IMG/VR virus record: IMGVR_UViG_3300021440_000052
Span: 1 to 42,524 of that record
Strand: one strand, 5' to 3'
Length of the DNA stretch: 42,524 nt
From: a virus
Below, piece by piece: positions 30,049 to 36,380 of the stretch. Below the pieces are notes generated by a model. That model had not been told where the DNA came from. It saw only the letters and a list, made by a program, of their open reading frames with translations, and did not search any database. A program made the translations under genes and the position numbers. Numbering within the stretch: position 1 is the first letter of the stretch; each line of letters begins with the position of its first letter.

Positions 30049-30909
30049 ATGGCTAAGGCAAACGTCAAGAGTGTTGTGAAGAAGGCAGCTGTGCCAGCGA
30101 AGCGTTCCGCTACGGAAGTGGCGGAGTATGACGACAGCTTCGAGCAGTACGCTGGCGAAGGTCTGGAGAAGGTTGGTGCACGGGACGTTCTCATCCCGCG
30201 CCTCGGCATCCTTCAGGCTCTGTCGCCGCAGGTCAAGAAGCAGCGGCCTGAGTACATCGAAGGCGCCAAGGAAGGTCTCATCTGCGACCTTGGTACGCGC
30301 GACCTGATCGGAGAGCAGCTCCACTTCCTCCCGGTCATGTACAACAAGGTCTGGGTCGAGTGGGCACCGCGTGAGAGCAAGCGCGGCATCGTTCGCATCC
30401 ACAACGATGATGGCATCCTCGCTCGTTGCGGCGTCAACGACCGCAATCAGCCCATCACGGAGGACGGCAATCTCATCGCTGAGACTGCGCAGTTCTTCGG
30501 CTTCAACATCGACCGCGACATGCGCAGGAGCTTCCTGCCGATGGCGAGCACCCAGCTCAAGATCGCACGCCAGTGGATGACGCTCGCCACTGGTGAAAAG
30601 CTCCGTCGCGCCGACGGCACCACGTACCAAGCTCCCATCTTCTATCGCTCGTGGGAGTTGAGCACGGTGCCGACCAGCGATGGCGACAACGACTGGTACC
30701 TGTGGAAGGTGGAGCCGGGTCCCTCCCTCCCTGAGCTGTTCCCTGATCGTGAGCTCATGCGCTCGATCATGGAAGAGTGCCGGCTGTTCAAGCAGCAGCT
30801 GGACCAGGGCGACAAGCGTGGTGATCTGTCCGGCTTGGAGCAGCCGGAGGAGCAGACCGCGCGTCGCAGCAATCGTCGCGGTCCTGTGACCGATGCGGAG
30901 GAGATGTAG
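30049..30909 (+). CDS. Probable phage ssDNA-binding protein
   Basis: A 286-residue protein with a Lys-rich disordered start and a beta-rich core: DVLIPRLGILQALSPQVKK, EYIEGAKEGLICDLGTRDLI, HFLPVMYNKVWVEWAPRE. Proteins of this type are often annotated as ssDNA-binding or annealing proteins in phages; I judge by resemblance only. The C-terminal tail is acidic and mixed. It is encoded with the helicase and before the recombination-like genes. AGGAGAAG lies before the ATG; the preceding gap has a promoter-like site. Confidence 0.85.
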   Translation: MAKANVKSVVKKAAVPAKRSATEVAEYDDSFEQYAGEGLEKVGARDVLIPRLGILQALSPQVKKQRPEYIEGAKEGLICDLGTRDLIGEQLHFLPVMYNKVWVEWAPRESKRGIVRIHNDDGILARCGVNDRNQPITEDGNLIAETAQFFGFNIDRDMRRSFLPMASTQLKIARQWMTLATGEKLRRADGTTYQAPIFYRSWELSTVPTSDGDNDWYLWKVEPGPSLPELFPDRELMRSIMEECRLFKQQLDQGDKRGDLSGLEQPEEQTARRSNRRGPVTDAEEM

Positions 30910-30913
30910 TCAC

Positions 30914-31504
30914 ATGGCCAAGCGCGCCAAGCAAAGCACGCGTGGCGAGTTTGAGATGGGGGAGGCTGACGCCTCCCCTATCGCTCTTGAGAAGGCCAAG
31001 AGCCTTGCGCAAGAGTGCCTGACGGCTCAAGCTCGCATCGAGCGTCTTGCTGCAGAGGAGCAGCTGCTGAAGGGGAGGGTCAACCATCTCAAGACCGTCG
31101 CCATTCCAGATGCTCTCAAGCAGGCAGGCATCTCCTCCTTCACGGCCGGTGAGCAAACGGTTGTGATGGAGGACTTCGTTGCTGGTACCCTCCCCAAGGA
31201 GGAGAAGGCACGACAGAAGGCACTCGACCTGTTTGAGAAGTATGGCGGTGGCGGTCTGATCCGTACCATCATCACCATCGACTTCGCCAAGGAGGATCAC
31301 GACAAGGCTGTGAAGCTCTACAAGGAGCTTCGCAAGAACAACGCTCTCAACATCGAGTTGAAGAGTGACATCCACAACCAGACCTACCTTGCCTTCATCC
31401 GCGAGCGTCTGGAAGGTGGCAAGAAGCTCGATGCCAAGACCCTCAATGTCTTCATCGGCAACACGACCAAGTTCAAGACTGACAAGAAAGGGAAGAAGAA
31501 GTGA
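30914..31504 (+). CDS. Coiled-coil protein of unknown function
   Basis: A 196-residue protein. Residues 25-60 (IALEKAKSLAQECLTAQARI to EEQLLKGRVNHLKTVAIPDA) form a coiled coil. Then come GISSFTAGEQTVVMEDFVAG and KYGGGGLIRTIITIDFAKED, and the end is strongly basic (KTDKKGKKK). Similar proteins follow ssDNA-binding proteins in several phages; a recombination role akin to Gam-like proteins is possible but not shown. Its stop overlaps the next start (GTGA). Confidence 0.8.
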   Translation: MAKRAKQSTRGEFEMGEADASPIALEKAKSLAQECLTAQARIERLAAEEQLLKGRVNHLKTVAIPDALKQAGISSFTAGEQTVVMEDFVAGTLPKEEKARQKALDLFEKYGGGGLIRTIITIDFAKEDHDKAVKLYKELRKNNALNIELKSDIHNQTYLAFIRERLEGGKKLDAKTLNVFIGNTTKFKTDKKGKKK

Positions 31505-32490
31505 GCATCACCATCATTGGAGCCGGGATGGCGGGGCTGCTGGCGGCGCACATGCTGCGCCGTCCGGTCAGCATCGTTGAAGCCGCAGCGAAGCTCCCTA
31601 ACAACCATAAGGCGTTGCTGCGCTTCCGCACCAGCGCTGTTGGCGACCTTTGCGGCGTGCCCTTCCAGAAGGTCAAGGTGCTGAAGTGCGTCGCAAGCGA
31701 CAACAACGACGCAGCGTCTGCGATGGAGTATGCGAGGAAGGTCACAGGCGAGTACAGCCTGCGCTCCCTCTCCTCCTCCTTCACCACGGAGATTGTCGAG
31801 CGCTTCATCGCGCCTGACGATTGCATCGAGCGCATGGGCCAGCCTCTTGTTGCTGGCTTCTCCGTCGCGTTCGCCACTGATGTGACGGAGATCAGCAGCG
31901 GTCATCTCCAGATCACTGACCTTGAGTCCGCTCCTCCTTCGGGGCGAACTGTCCAGCGCAACGGGCCGATCATCAGCACGATGCCGATGCCGAAGCTCAT
32001 GGACCTCCTCCAGTACCAAGGGGAGCGCCCCAAGTTCCGCTACCGCAGCGGCTTCACCGTTCGCTTCAACGTCAAGAATGCGAACGCTCATGCGACGGTC
32101 TACATCCCGTCGCGTCACGTTCAGGCCTACCGCGCCTCGATCACCGGCAACCATGTCATGATCGAGTATGCGTGCGACCTCTTTGGCGCTGACCTCGATG
32201 TAATCGACAACGCCATCGAGATTGCCGATGAGTACCTTGGTATCAGCCCGCACGACATCGATGGTGCTGTGCTGATTCATCCGTACCACTACGCCAAGAT
32301 CGCACCCATTGATGAGGACCTGCGCCGGTCCTTCATCGTCTGGGCGTCGATGCACTACAACGTCTACAGTCTGGGTCGCTTTGCCACTTGGCGTCCCGGT
32401 CTGTTGATGGACGATGTCGTGAACGATGTTCGCGTCATCGACCGTCTGATTAGTGGCAACAACGTCTACGAACATCTGCTGAGGAGCTAA
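31501..32490 (+). CDS. FAD-dependent oxidoreductase-like protein
   Basis: A 329-residue Rossmann-fold flavoprotein. The dinucleotide-binding motif is complete: ITIIGAGMAGLLAAHMLRR with G7, G9 and G12, and E27 at the end of the second strand (VSIVEAAA). The family usually has an amine oxidase or mutase-like arrangement; substrate residues cannot be assigned. It starts with GTG inside the preceding stop and lies five bases before the ThyX-like gene, itself a flavin enzyme, suggesting a shared function in nucleotide metabolism. Confidence 0.85.
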   Translation: MSITIIGAGMAGLLAAHMLRRPVSIVEAAAKLPNNHKALLRFRTSAVGDLCGVPFQKVKVLKCVASDNNDAASAMEYARKVTGEYSLRSLSSSFTTEIVERFIAPDDCIERMGQPLVAGFSVAFATDVTEISSGHLQITDLESAPPSGRTVQRNGPIISTMPMPKLMDLLQYQGERPKFRYRSGFTVRFNVKNANAHATVYIPSRHVQAYRASITGNHVMIEYACDLFGADLDVIDNAIEIADEYLGISPHDIDGAVLIHPYHYAKIAPIDEDLRRSFIVWASMHYNVYSLGRFATWRPGLLMDDVVNDVRVIDRLISGNNVYEHLLRS

Positions 32491-32495
32491 GAGCT

Positions 32496-33248
32496 ATGAA
32501 GGTCATTCTCATGGACTACACGGGTGCGGGCAATCTGTCTGATCCGTGGTACGCCGCGCGTCTCCTGATCTACGCGAAGAACACGCGTCTGGAGCAGTCG
32601 CCTGCCAACTGGGAGAAGCTCAAGAAGCTCACTCTCAGCGACATGGAGCCGGATTTGCTTGCGATCAGCAAGACGCTTCGCAGCAGCTGGGAGTTCATCG
32701 ACTTCACCTTCCAGATCGTCGATGTGACGCGCGCCTTCACGCACCAGTTGGTTCGCACGCGCACGGCCAGCTATGCGCAGCAGGCGCAGCGTGTCGTGAA
32801 CATGACCGGCTTCCGCACGCTCGTGCCGGAGACGGTTCAGGGAGCCGGGATGGAGGACCAGTGGGAACTCCACATGGCCCACACGTCGGACTTCTACAGG
32901 GCGATGATGGAGCGTGGCGTGCCTGCGCAGGATTGCCGTGGCGTCCTGCCAACGAACGTCTACACCAACATCTTGGTGAAGATGAACCTTCGGACGTTTG
33001 CTGATCTGGTCGGCAAGCGTGAGAACCTCCGTGCTCAGGGAGAGTACGCTGATGTGGTGCGGCTGATGAAGCAGGAGGCGTTGGATGTCATGCCGTGGCT
33101 CCCTCCCTTCCTGAACCCTGAGCGCACCAAGACGCCTGCCCTCGACCACCTCATGAAGGTGATGCTGGGTGATCGTTCGCCGGCTGAGGTCCCTGAGCTC
33201 AACGATGCGCTCAAGGAACTCGACCTGCTCAAGGGGACTTGGGGATGA
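32496..33248 (+). CDS. Divergent ThyX-like flavin-dependent thymidylate synthase
   Basis: A 250-residue protein. The fold is recognised by WEFIDFTFQIVDVTRAFTHQ before the signature, VYTNILVKMNLRTF and KRENLRAQGEYADVVRLM after it. The signature RHRxxSxNxxSxRY reads RTRTASYAQQAQRV (87-100), so R87, R89, S92 and R99 are kept but H, N, S and Y are T88, A94, A97 and V100. The usual upstream active-site His is replaced by Arg (R62). ThyX methylates dUMP with folate, NADPH and FAD; whether this one does is open. Confidence 0.85.
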   Translation: MKVILMDYTGAGNLSDPWYAARLLIYAKNTRLEQSPANWEKLKKLTLSDMEPDLLAISKTLRSSWEFIDFTFQIVDVTRAFTHQLVRTRTASYAQQAQRVVNMTGFRTLVPETVQGAGMEDQWELHMAHTSDFYRAMMERGVPAQDCRGVLPTNVYTNILVKMNLRTFADLVGKRENLRAQGEYADVVRLMKQEALDVMPWLPPFLNPERTKTPALDHLMKVMLGDRSPAEVPELNDALKELDLLKGTWG

Positions 33249-33358
33249 CGCAGGCACAGGTCCGCGCCGCACGGCGCAAGATGAAACACGATCCGCGCTT
33301 CAAGGCCAAGAGTGCCAAGGGAGCGCACACGATCAAGATCAAGTCCAAGAAGAAGTGA
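33245..33358 (+). CDS. Very small, highly basic protein
   Basis: A 37-residue protein (MTQAQVRAARRKMKHDPRFK, ending TIKIKSKKK) with some 15 basic residues and almost no acidic ones. The ATG overlaps the ThyX stop (ATGA) and codon use is ordinary for this phage. Nucleic-acid binding or a membrane-active role is possible. It is short enough to be chance, but the tight coupling argues for a gene. Confidence 0.55.
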   Translation: MTQAQVRAARRKMKHDPRFKAKSAKGAHTIKIKSKKK

Positions 33359-33368
33359 GGTAGCAACT

Positions 33369-33797
33369 ATGCCTGTTCGCACTCTCCCCTACATCCATGA
33401 TCGCGACTACAACGTCGTGATCGATGCGGGGTCGCATCTGACGACCCTGTGCCATACCGCCAGTCATCTCGCTGGATGGTGGACGGACAAGAACGGCAAC
33501 GACATCCGTCACAACACGGAAGTCCTCGATGCGCTCGTGCCGACCAAGCTCATGCTGATCGTGAGCGAGGTGGCTGAAGGCATGGAGGGCCATCGCAAGG
33601 GGAAGGATGATGATCACCTGCCCCATCGATCGATGATCGAGGTGGAGTTGGCCGATGCTGCCATCCGCATCTTCGATCTTGCTGGTGCTCTGGGCTTCGA
33701 TCTTGGCGCTGCCATCGCTGAGAAGCTCCAGTACAACGCCAATCGTCCCGACCACAAGGCCGCTGCTCGCAGCAGCGAAGGAGGCAAGCGCTATTGA
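33369..33797 (+). CDS. MazG-like nucleotide pyrophosphohydrolase
   Basis: A 142-residue all-alpha NTP pyrophosphatase-type protein. The metal-binding pattern EVAEGMEG...EVELADAAIRIFD gives the E-x3-E and E-x3-D pairs of the family. It may alter ppGpp or remove non-canonical dNTPs, helping phage DNA synthesis. It is located between ThyX and the DUF1599-like gene. A 134-base structured gap follows its stop. Confidence 0.82.
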   Translation: MPVRTLPYIHDRDYNVVIDAGSHLTTLCHTASHLAGWWTDKNGNDIRHNTEVLDALVPTKLMLIVSEVAEGMEGHRKGKDDDHLPHRSMIEVELADAAIRIFDLAGALGFDLGAAIAEKLQYNANRPDHKAAARSSEGGKRY

Positions 33798-33802
33798 TCG
33801 AG

Positions 33803-33892
33803 TTGACGCTGTGCTAGCCATACGAGGGGGCTTGGTGCGACTAGCATGGCGTTGAGGGTGTTCCCTTCCCAGTTGATCCCCCGTCGCTGGGG
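33803..33892 (+). promoter_or_regulatory. Structured RNA leader
   Basis: A 15-bp RNA stem, TTGACGCTGTGCTAG (33803-33817) with CTAGCATGGCGTTGA (33841-33855). All 15 positions pair if four G-U wobbles are allowed, and the loop is 23 bases. CCCC-GTCGCT-GGGG (33879-33892) follows. G-U pairs at DNA mismatches favour an RNA role over a DNA operator. It lies before the gene at 33932. Confidence 0.5.
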
Positions 33893-33931
33893 AGGGGACA
33901 TTCCTTCTTCCACATCAACAAGGAGCTATCA

Positions 33932-34240
33932 ATGAGTGATCAATACGTTCCAGATCAGTTGCGGACCAAGGCTGAGTTGTATGCCATCCGCAACACGCTC
34001 TACAAGGACAACTACAAGCGCTTCGGCGCTGCGATGGTCGAGATGCTCGGCGCCATCGAGCTCAAGACGCCTGCCGACTACAACCGCATGGGGCTGCTGG
34101 TCCAGATCGTCAACAAGGTCAGCCGCTACGCGCAGATGTTCAAAGAGGGCGGTCATGACGACAGCCTCGATGATCTCAGCGTCTATGCGATGATGCTGAA
34201 GGAAATCGACAACGACATCAAGAGCGAAAGGATCATCTGA
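33932..34240 (+). CDS. DUF1599-like (nucleotide-modification-associated) protein
   Basis: A 102-residue helical protein. IRNTLYKDNYKRFGAAMVEM, then VQIVNKVSRYAQMFKEGGHD and LDDLSVYAMMLKEID match the pattern of DUF1599/MazG-related phage proteins. A nucleotide-pool role next to MazG is inferred. AAGGAG lies before the ATG, and the stop overlaps the next gene (TGATG). Confidence 0.75.
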   Translation: MSDQYVPDQLRTKAELYAIRNTLYKDNYKRFGAAMVEMLGAIELKTPADYNRMGLLVQIVNKVSRYAQMFKEGGHDDSLDDLSVYAMMLKEIDNDIKSERII

Positions 34241-34743
34241 TGGCCATCGATCGCAAGAAGCTCGCCAAGCTCTGCGAGATGTTCCGTTCTGATCAGGACG
34301 GAGAGGTAGCGACCGCTGCGCGCAAGGCGACGGAGATGCTGACCAAGGCAGGCGTCACTTGGAGCATCTTCCTCACTGGCAGCAGCGAGGGCTTCCATGA
34401 GACGGAGACGCAGCGTCCCCAGAACCAGCGCACCAACTACTACACCGGCACCGAAGGTCAGCCTGACCAGAGGGGAGACAAGCGCTGGGATGACTTCAGC
34501 AAGAAGGAGCCTGAGCGCGCCGCGTGGATCGCAAACAGCAAGCCCACTTTCGAGTTTGCTGAGAGCCTGTACCATGCTGTGCGCAAGTATGGTCGGCTGA
34601 CGGAGAGGCAGGCTGCTGCCGTTGATCGTTGTATCGCTCGTGATGAGCAGCGCGACAACGACAATGAGTCGCAGACCTCCTCCCAGCGTGCGCGCGGCGG
34701 CTCCCGTCGCAGCAGCGATGACGATGACAACGTCCCCTACTAG
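34240..34743 (+). CDS. Hypothetical protein with DUF2786-like start and acidic tail
   Basis: A 167-residue protein. KKLAKLCEMFRSDQDGEVAT then AARKATEMLTKAGVTW resembles DUF2786. A middle segment (FAESLYHAVRKYGRLTERQA) is shared by related phage proteins. The very end, SSDDDDNVPY, resembles the acidic C-terminal tail of bacterial SSB (DDDIPF), which recruits replication proteins. Function unknown; a replication accessory role is suggested by context. Confidence 0.78.
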   Translation: MAIDRKKLAKLCEMFRSDQDGEVATAARKATEMLTKAGVTWSIFLTGSSEGFHETETQRPQNQRTNYYTGTEGQPDQRGDKRWDDFSKKEPERAAWIANSKPTFEFAESLYHAVRKYGRLTERQAAAVDRCIARDEQRDNDNESQTSSQRARGGSRRSSDDDDNVPY

Positions 34744-34754
34744 GAGCACAGCCT

Positions 34755-34982
34755 GTGTACCTCTCCCTCCTCGATGTCGTCGTGATTGGCGACACTCCGT
34801 TCAGCGTTGTTGGCATCTCGCACGACGCTGAGATCAAGTATGACCTGCTTGCTGCCGACGGTCGGCACATCAAGGGTCAGCCGTATGCCGATGAATGGGT
34901 CCCCATCTATCGCCACAGCGGTTCCGTCGATGGCTGCCGCCTCCAGTCATTCGGTGATCGTCCGCAGAGGCTTGACAACTAG
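34755..34982 (+). CDS. Small hypothetical protein
   Basis: A 75-residue, beta-rich protein (MYLSLLDVVVIGDTPFSVVG). GTG start with AGGAG about eight bases upstream, 12 bases after the previous stop. Codon use is ordinary. No family recognised; it looks like a small SH3-like or OB-like barrel. Confidence 0.68.
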   Translation: MYLSLLDVVVIGDTPFSVVGISHDAEIKYDLLAADGRHIKGQPYADEWVPIYRHSGSVDGCRLQSFGDRPQRLDN

Positions 34983-34999
34983 GAAGAAGGAACAAGTCA

Positions 35000-35182
35000 A
35001 TGAACGACAACAAGTCTGCTAACATCGACCGCATCGAGATCAACAAGGTGAAGGGAGGCTACATCATTCGCACGTGGCCGCAGGGCGCTGATCGTCTCAG
35101 CCTCCCCTCCGTCGATGTCGTTGTTCCGCTCCCTGATCTGGTCGAGAAGGTCGTGGAGCATTTCCAATGGGAGTTCAAGTGA
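35000..35182 (+). CDS. Small hypothetical protein
   Basis: A 60-residue protein (MNDNKSANIDRIEINKVKGG) with a Trp-containing C-terminus (VVEHFQWEFK). It overlaps the next start by TGATG. AGGAAGAAGGA precedes its ATG. Unknown function. Confidence 0.7.
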   Translation: MNDNKSANIDRIEINKVKGGYIIRTWPQGADRLSLPSVDVVVPLPDLVEKVVEHFQWEFK

Positions 35183-35454
35183 TGCCTACGTCAGACTTCA
35201 TCCAACGCCTTGAGAGCGAGGCCCGCAACACGGAGATGAAGCTTGAGCTTCCGCTCCGCAACCCGGTCTGTATCAAGATCGAACAGCTGTTGCTGGCCAT
35301 CATCGAGCAGCAGGACGGAGGCAAGTCCAACTTCTTCATCGACTGCCAGAAGGAGTTTGGTGCGTCCCTTGCGCACTCGCTGTCTGTTGCGGCCGACGAT
35401 GAGCGCAGGAAGCTCGCCTACATGCGCAAGATCGAACAGGAGAAGCAACTGTGA
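35182..35454 (+). CDS. Small helical hypothetical protein
   Basis: A 90-residue, mostly helical protein. The centre, VCIKIEQLLLAIIEQQDGGK, has an amphipathic helix, and the C-terminus is charged (DDERRKLAYMRKIEQEKQL). It is coupled to neighbours on both sides by stop/start overlaps. No family recognised. Confidence 0.72.
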   Translation: MPTSDFIQRLESEARNTEMKLELPLRNPVCIKIEQLLLAIIEQQDGGKSNFFIDCQKEFGASLAHSLSVAADDERRKLAYMRKIEQEKQL

Positions 35455-35654
35455 CTGAAGCAATCATTGGGCTCTGCTTGCTTGTGGTCGCGGCGTTGCT
35501 GTGCATTCTCTGGCTGCTACAACTCATCGGCAGCTCAAGCATGTACACATCGTACATGGACCCAAGCGAGGGACAAATGCGCTTCACGATCAAGGCTTGC
35601 CTTGTAGTGCTTGTCGCAGGGATCATCACGATCATCTACGGAGTAGTCAAGTGA
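35451..35654 (+). CDS. Two-span membrane protein
   Basis: A 67-residue protein with a membrane segment at each end (IIGLCLLVVAALLCILWLLQ and ACLVVLVAGIITIIYGVV) and a short polar loop. It starts with GTG inside the previous stop and ends inside the exonuclease start. A membrane protein embedded in a replication operon is unusual; it may anchor something or modify the host envelope. Confidence 0.68.
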   Translation: MTEAIIGLCLLVVAALLCILWLLQLIGSSSMYTSYMDPSEGQMRFTIKACLVVLVAGIITIIYGVVK

Positions 35655-36184
35655 TCCATCTTGTGTTTGATACGGAGACGACGGGCCTGCTTATGAACTC
35701 CGCAGTCGATGTCAAGCGACAGCCGAAGGTCATTGAGGCGTGTCTCCTCTCCTTCAACGACAAGGGCAAGATCGTGTCGAAGGTCGATGAGCTCATCTAT
35801 CCGGGCGAACCGATCAGCGAGAAGATCACAGCCATCACCAACATCACGAACGATGACCTCAAGGGGAAGCCTCCCTTCAAGGCCGTTGCTCCCAAGATCG
35901 TCGCCGCCATCGAGAAGGCAGATGTGGTCGTCGCCCACAACCTGACCTTCGACATGTCGATGATCGACAATGAGCTCAAGCGCATCGGCCAGAAGGTCAA
36001 GTGGCCGAAGCGTCGCATCTGTACAGTCGAGCAGACCCAGCACCTGAAGGGATTCAATCTCAACCTGGGCCTACTCCACGAGCATCTGTTTGGCGCTCCG
36101 CACGAAGGAGCGCACCGTGCTGAGGCCGACGTCATGGCCCTTGCGCGTTGCTATTTCGAGTTGATCAAGAAGGGAGAGCTGTGA
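35651..36184 (+). CDS. DnaQ-like 3'-5' exonuclease (epsilon-type)
   Basis: A 177-residue DEDDh exonuclease. Exo I is VFDTETTG, Exo II VVAHNLTFDMSMID and Exo III HEGAHRAEADVMALA, including the His five residues before the last Asp. It would proofread in trans for the polymerase III alpha-type enzyme at 36381, as epsilon does in bacteria. GTG start in the previous stop, and an ATG overlap with the next gene. Confidence 0.93.
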   Translation: MIHLVFDTETTGLLMNSAVDVKRQPKVIEACLLSFNDKGKIVSKVDELIYPGEPISEKITAITNITNDDLKGKPPFKAVAPKIVAAIEKADVVVAHNLTFDMSMIDNELKRIGQKVKWPKRRICTVEQTQHLKGFNLNLGLLHEHLFGAPHEGAHRAEADVMALARCYFELIKKGEL

Positions 36185-36369
36185 TGAATGCGTTGGACTT
36201 GGTATGGGCCCTCAGGAAGATCGGCTCACCAATCGACGTTCACAAGTGCTACTGGCATGTTGTGCGCGATGCTGAGTCGAGGGGCTACGTCTCTGTGGCC
36301 CCTGTTCGTATCGCACTCCATGGCATCGACTACGTTCGTGTGACGATTGTCGCACGGATGTTCAACTGA
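36184..36369 (+). CDS. Small hypothetical protein between exonuclease and polymerase
   Basis: A 61-residue protein (MNALDLVWALRKIGSPIDVH) with a helix followed by strands (SVAPVRIALHGIDYVRVTIV), perhaps a winged-helix. It overlaps the exonuclease stop and lies 11 bases before the polymerase. Its position suggests a replisome accessory, but nothing in it proves that. Confidence 0.7.
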   Translation: MNALDLVWALRKIGSPIDVHKCYWHVVRDAESRGYVSVAPVRIALHGIDYVRVTIVARMFN

Positions 36370-36380
36370 GGGAGGGAAGG

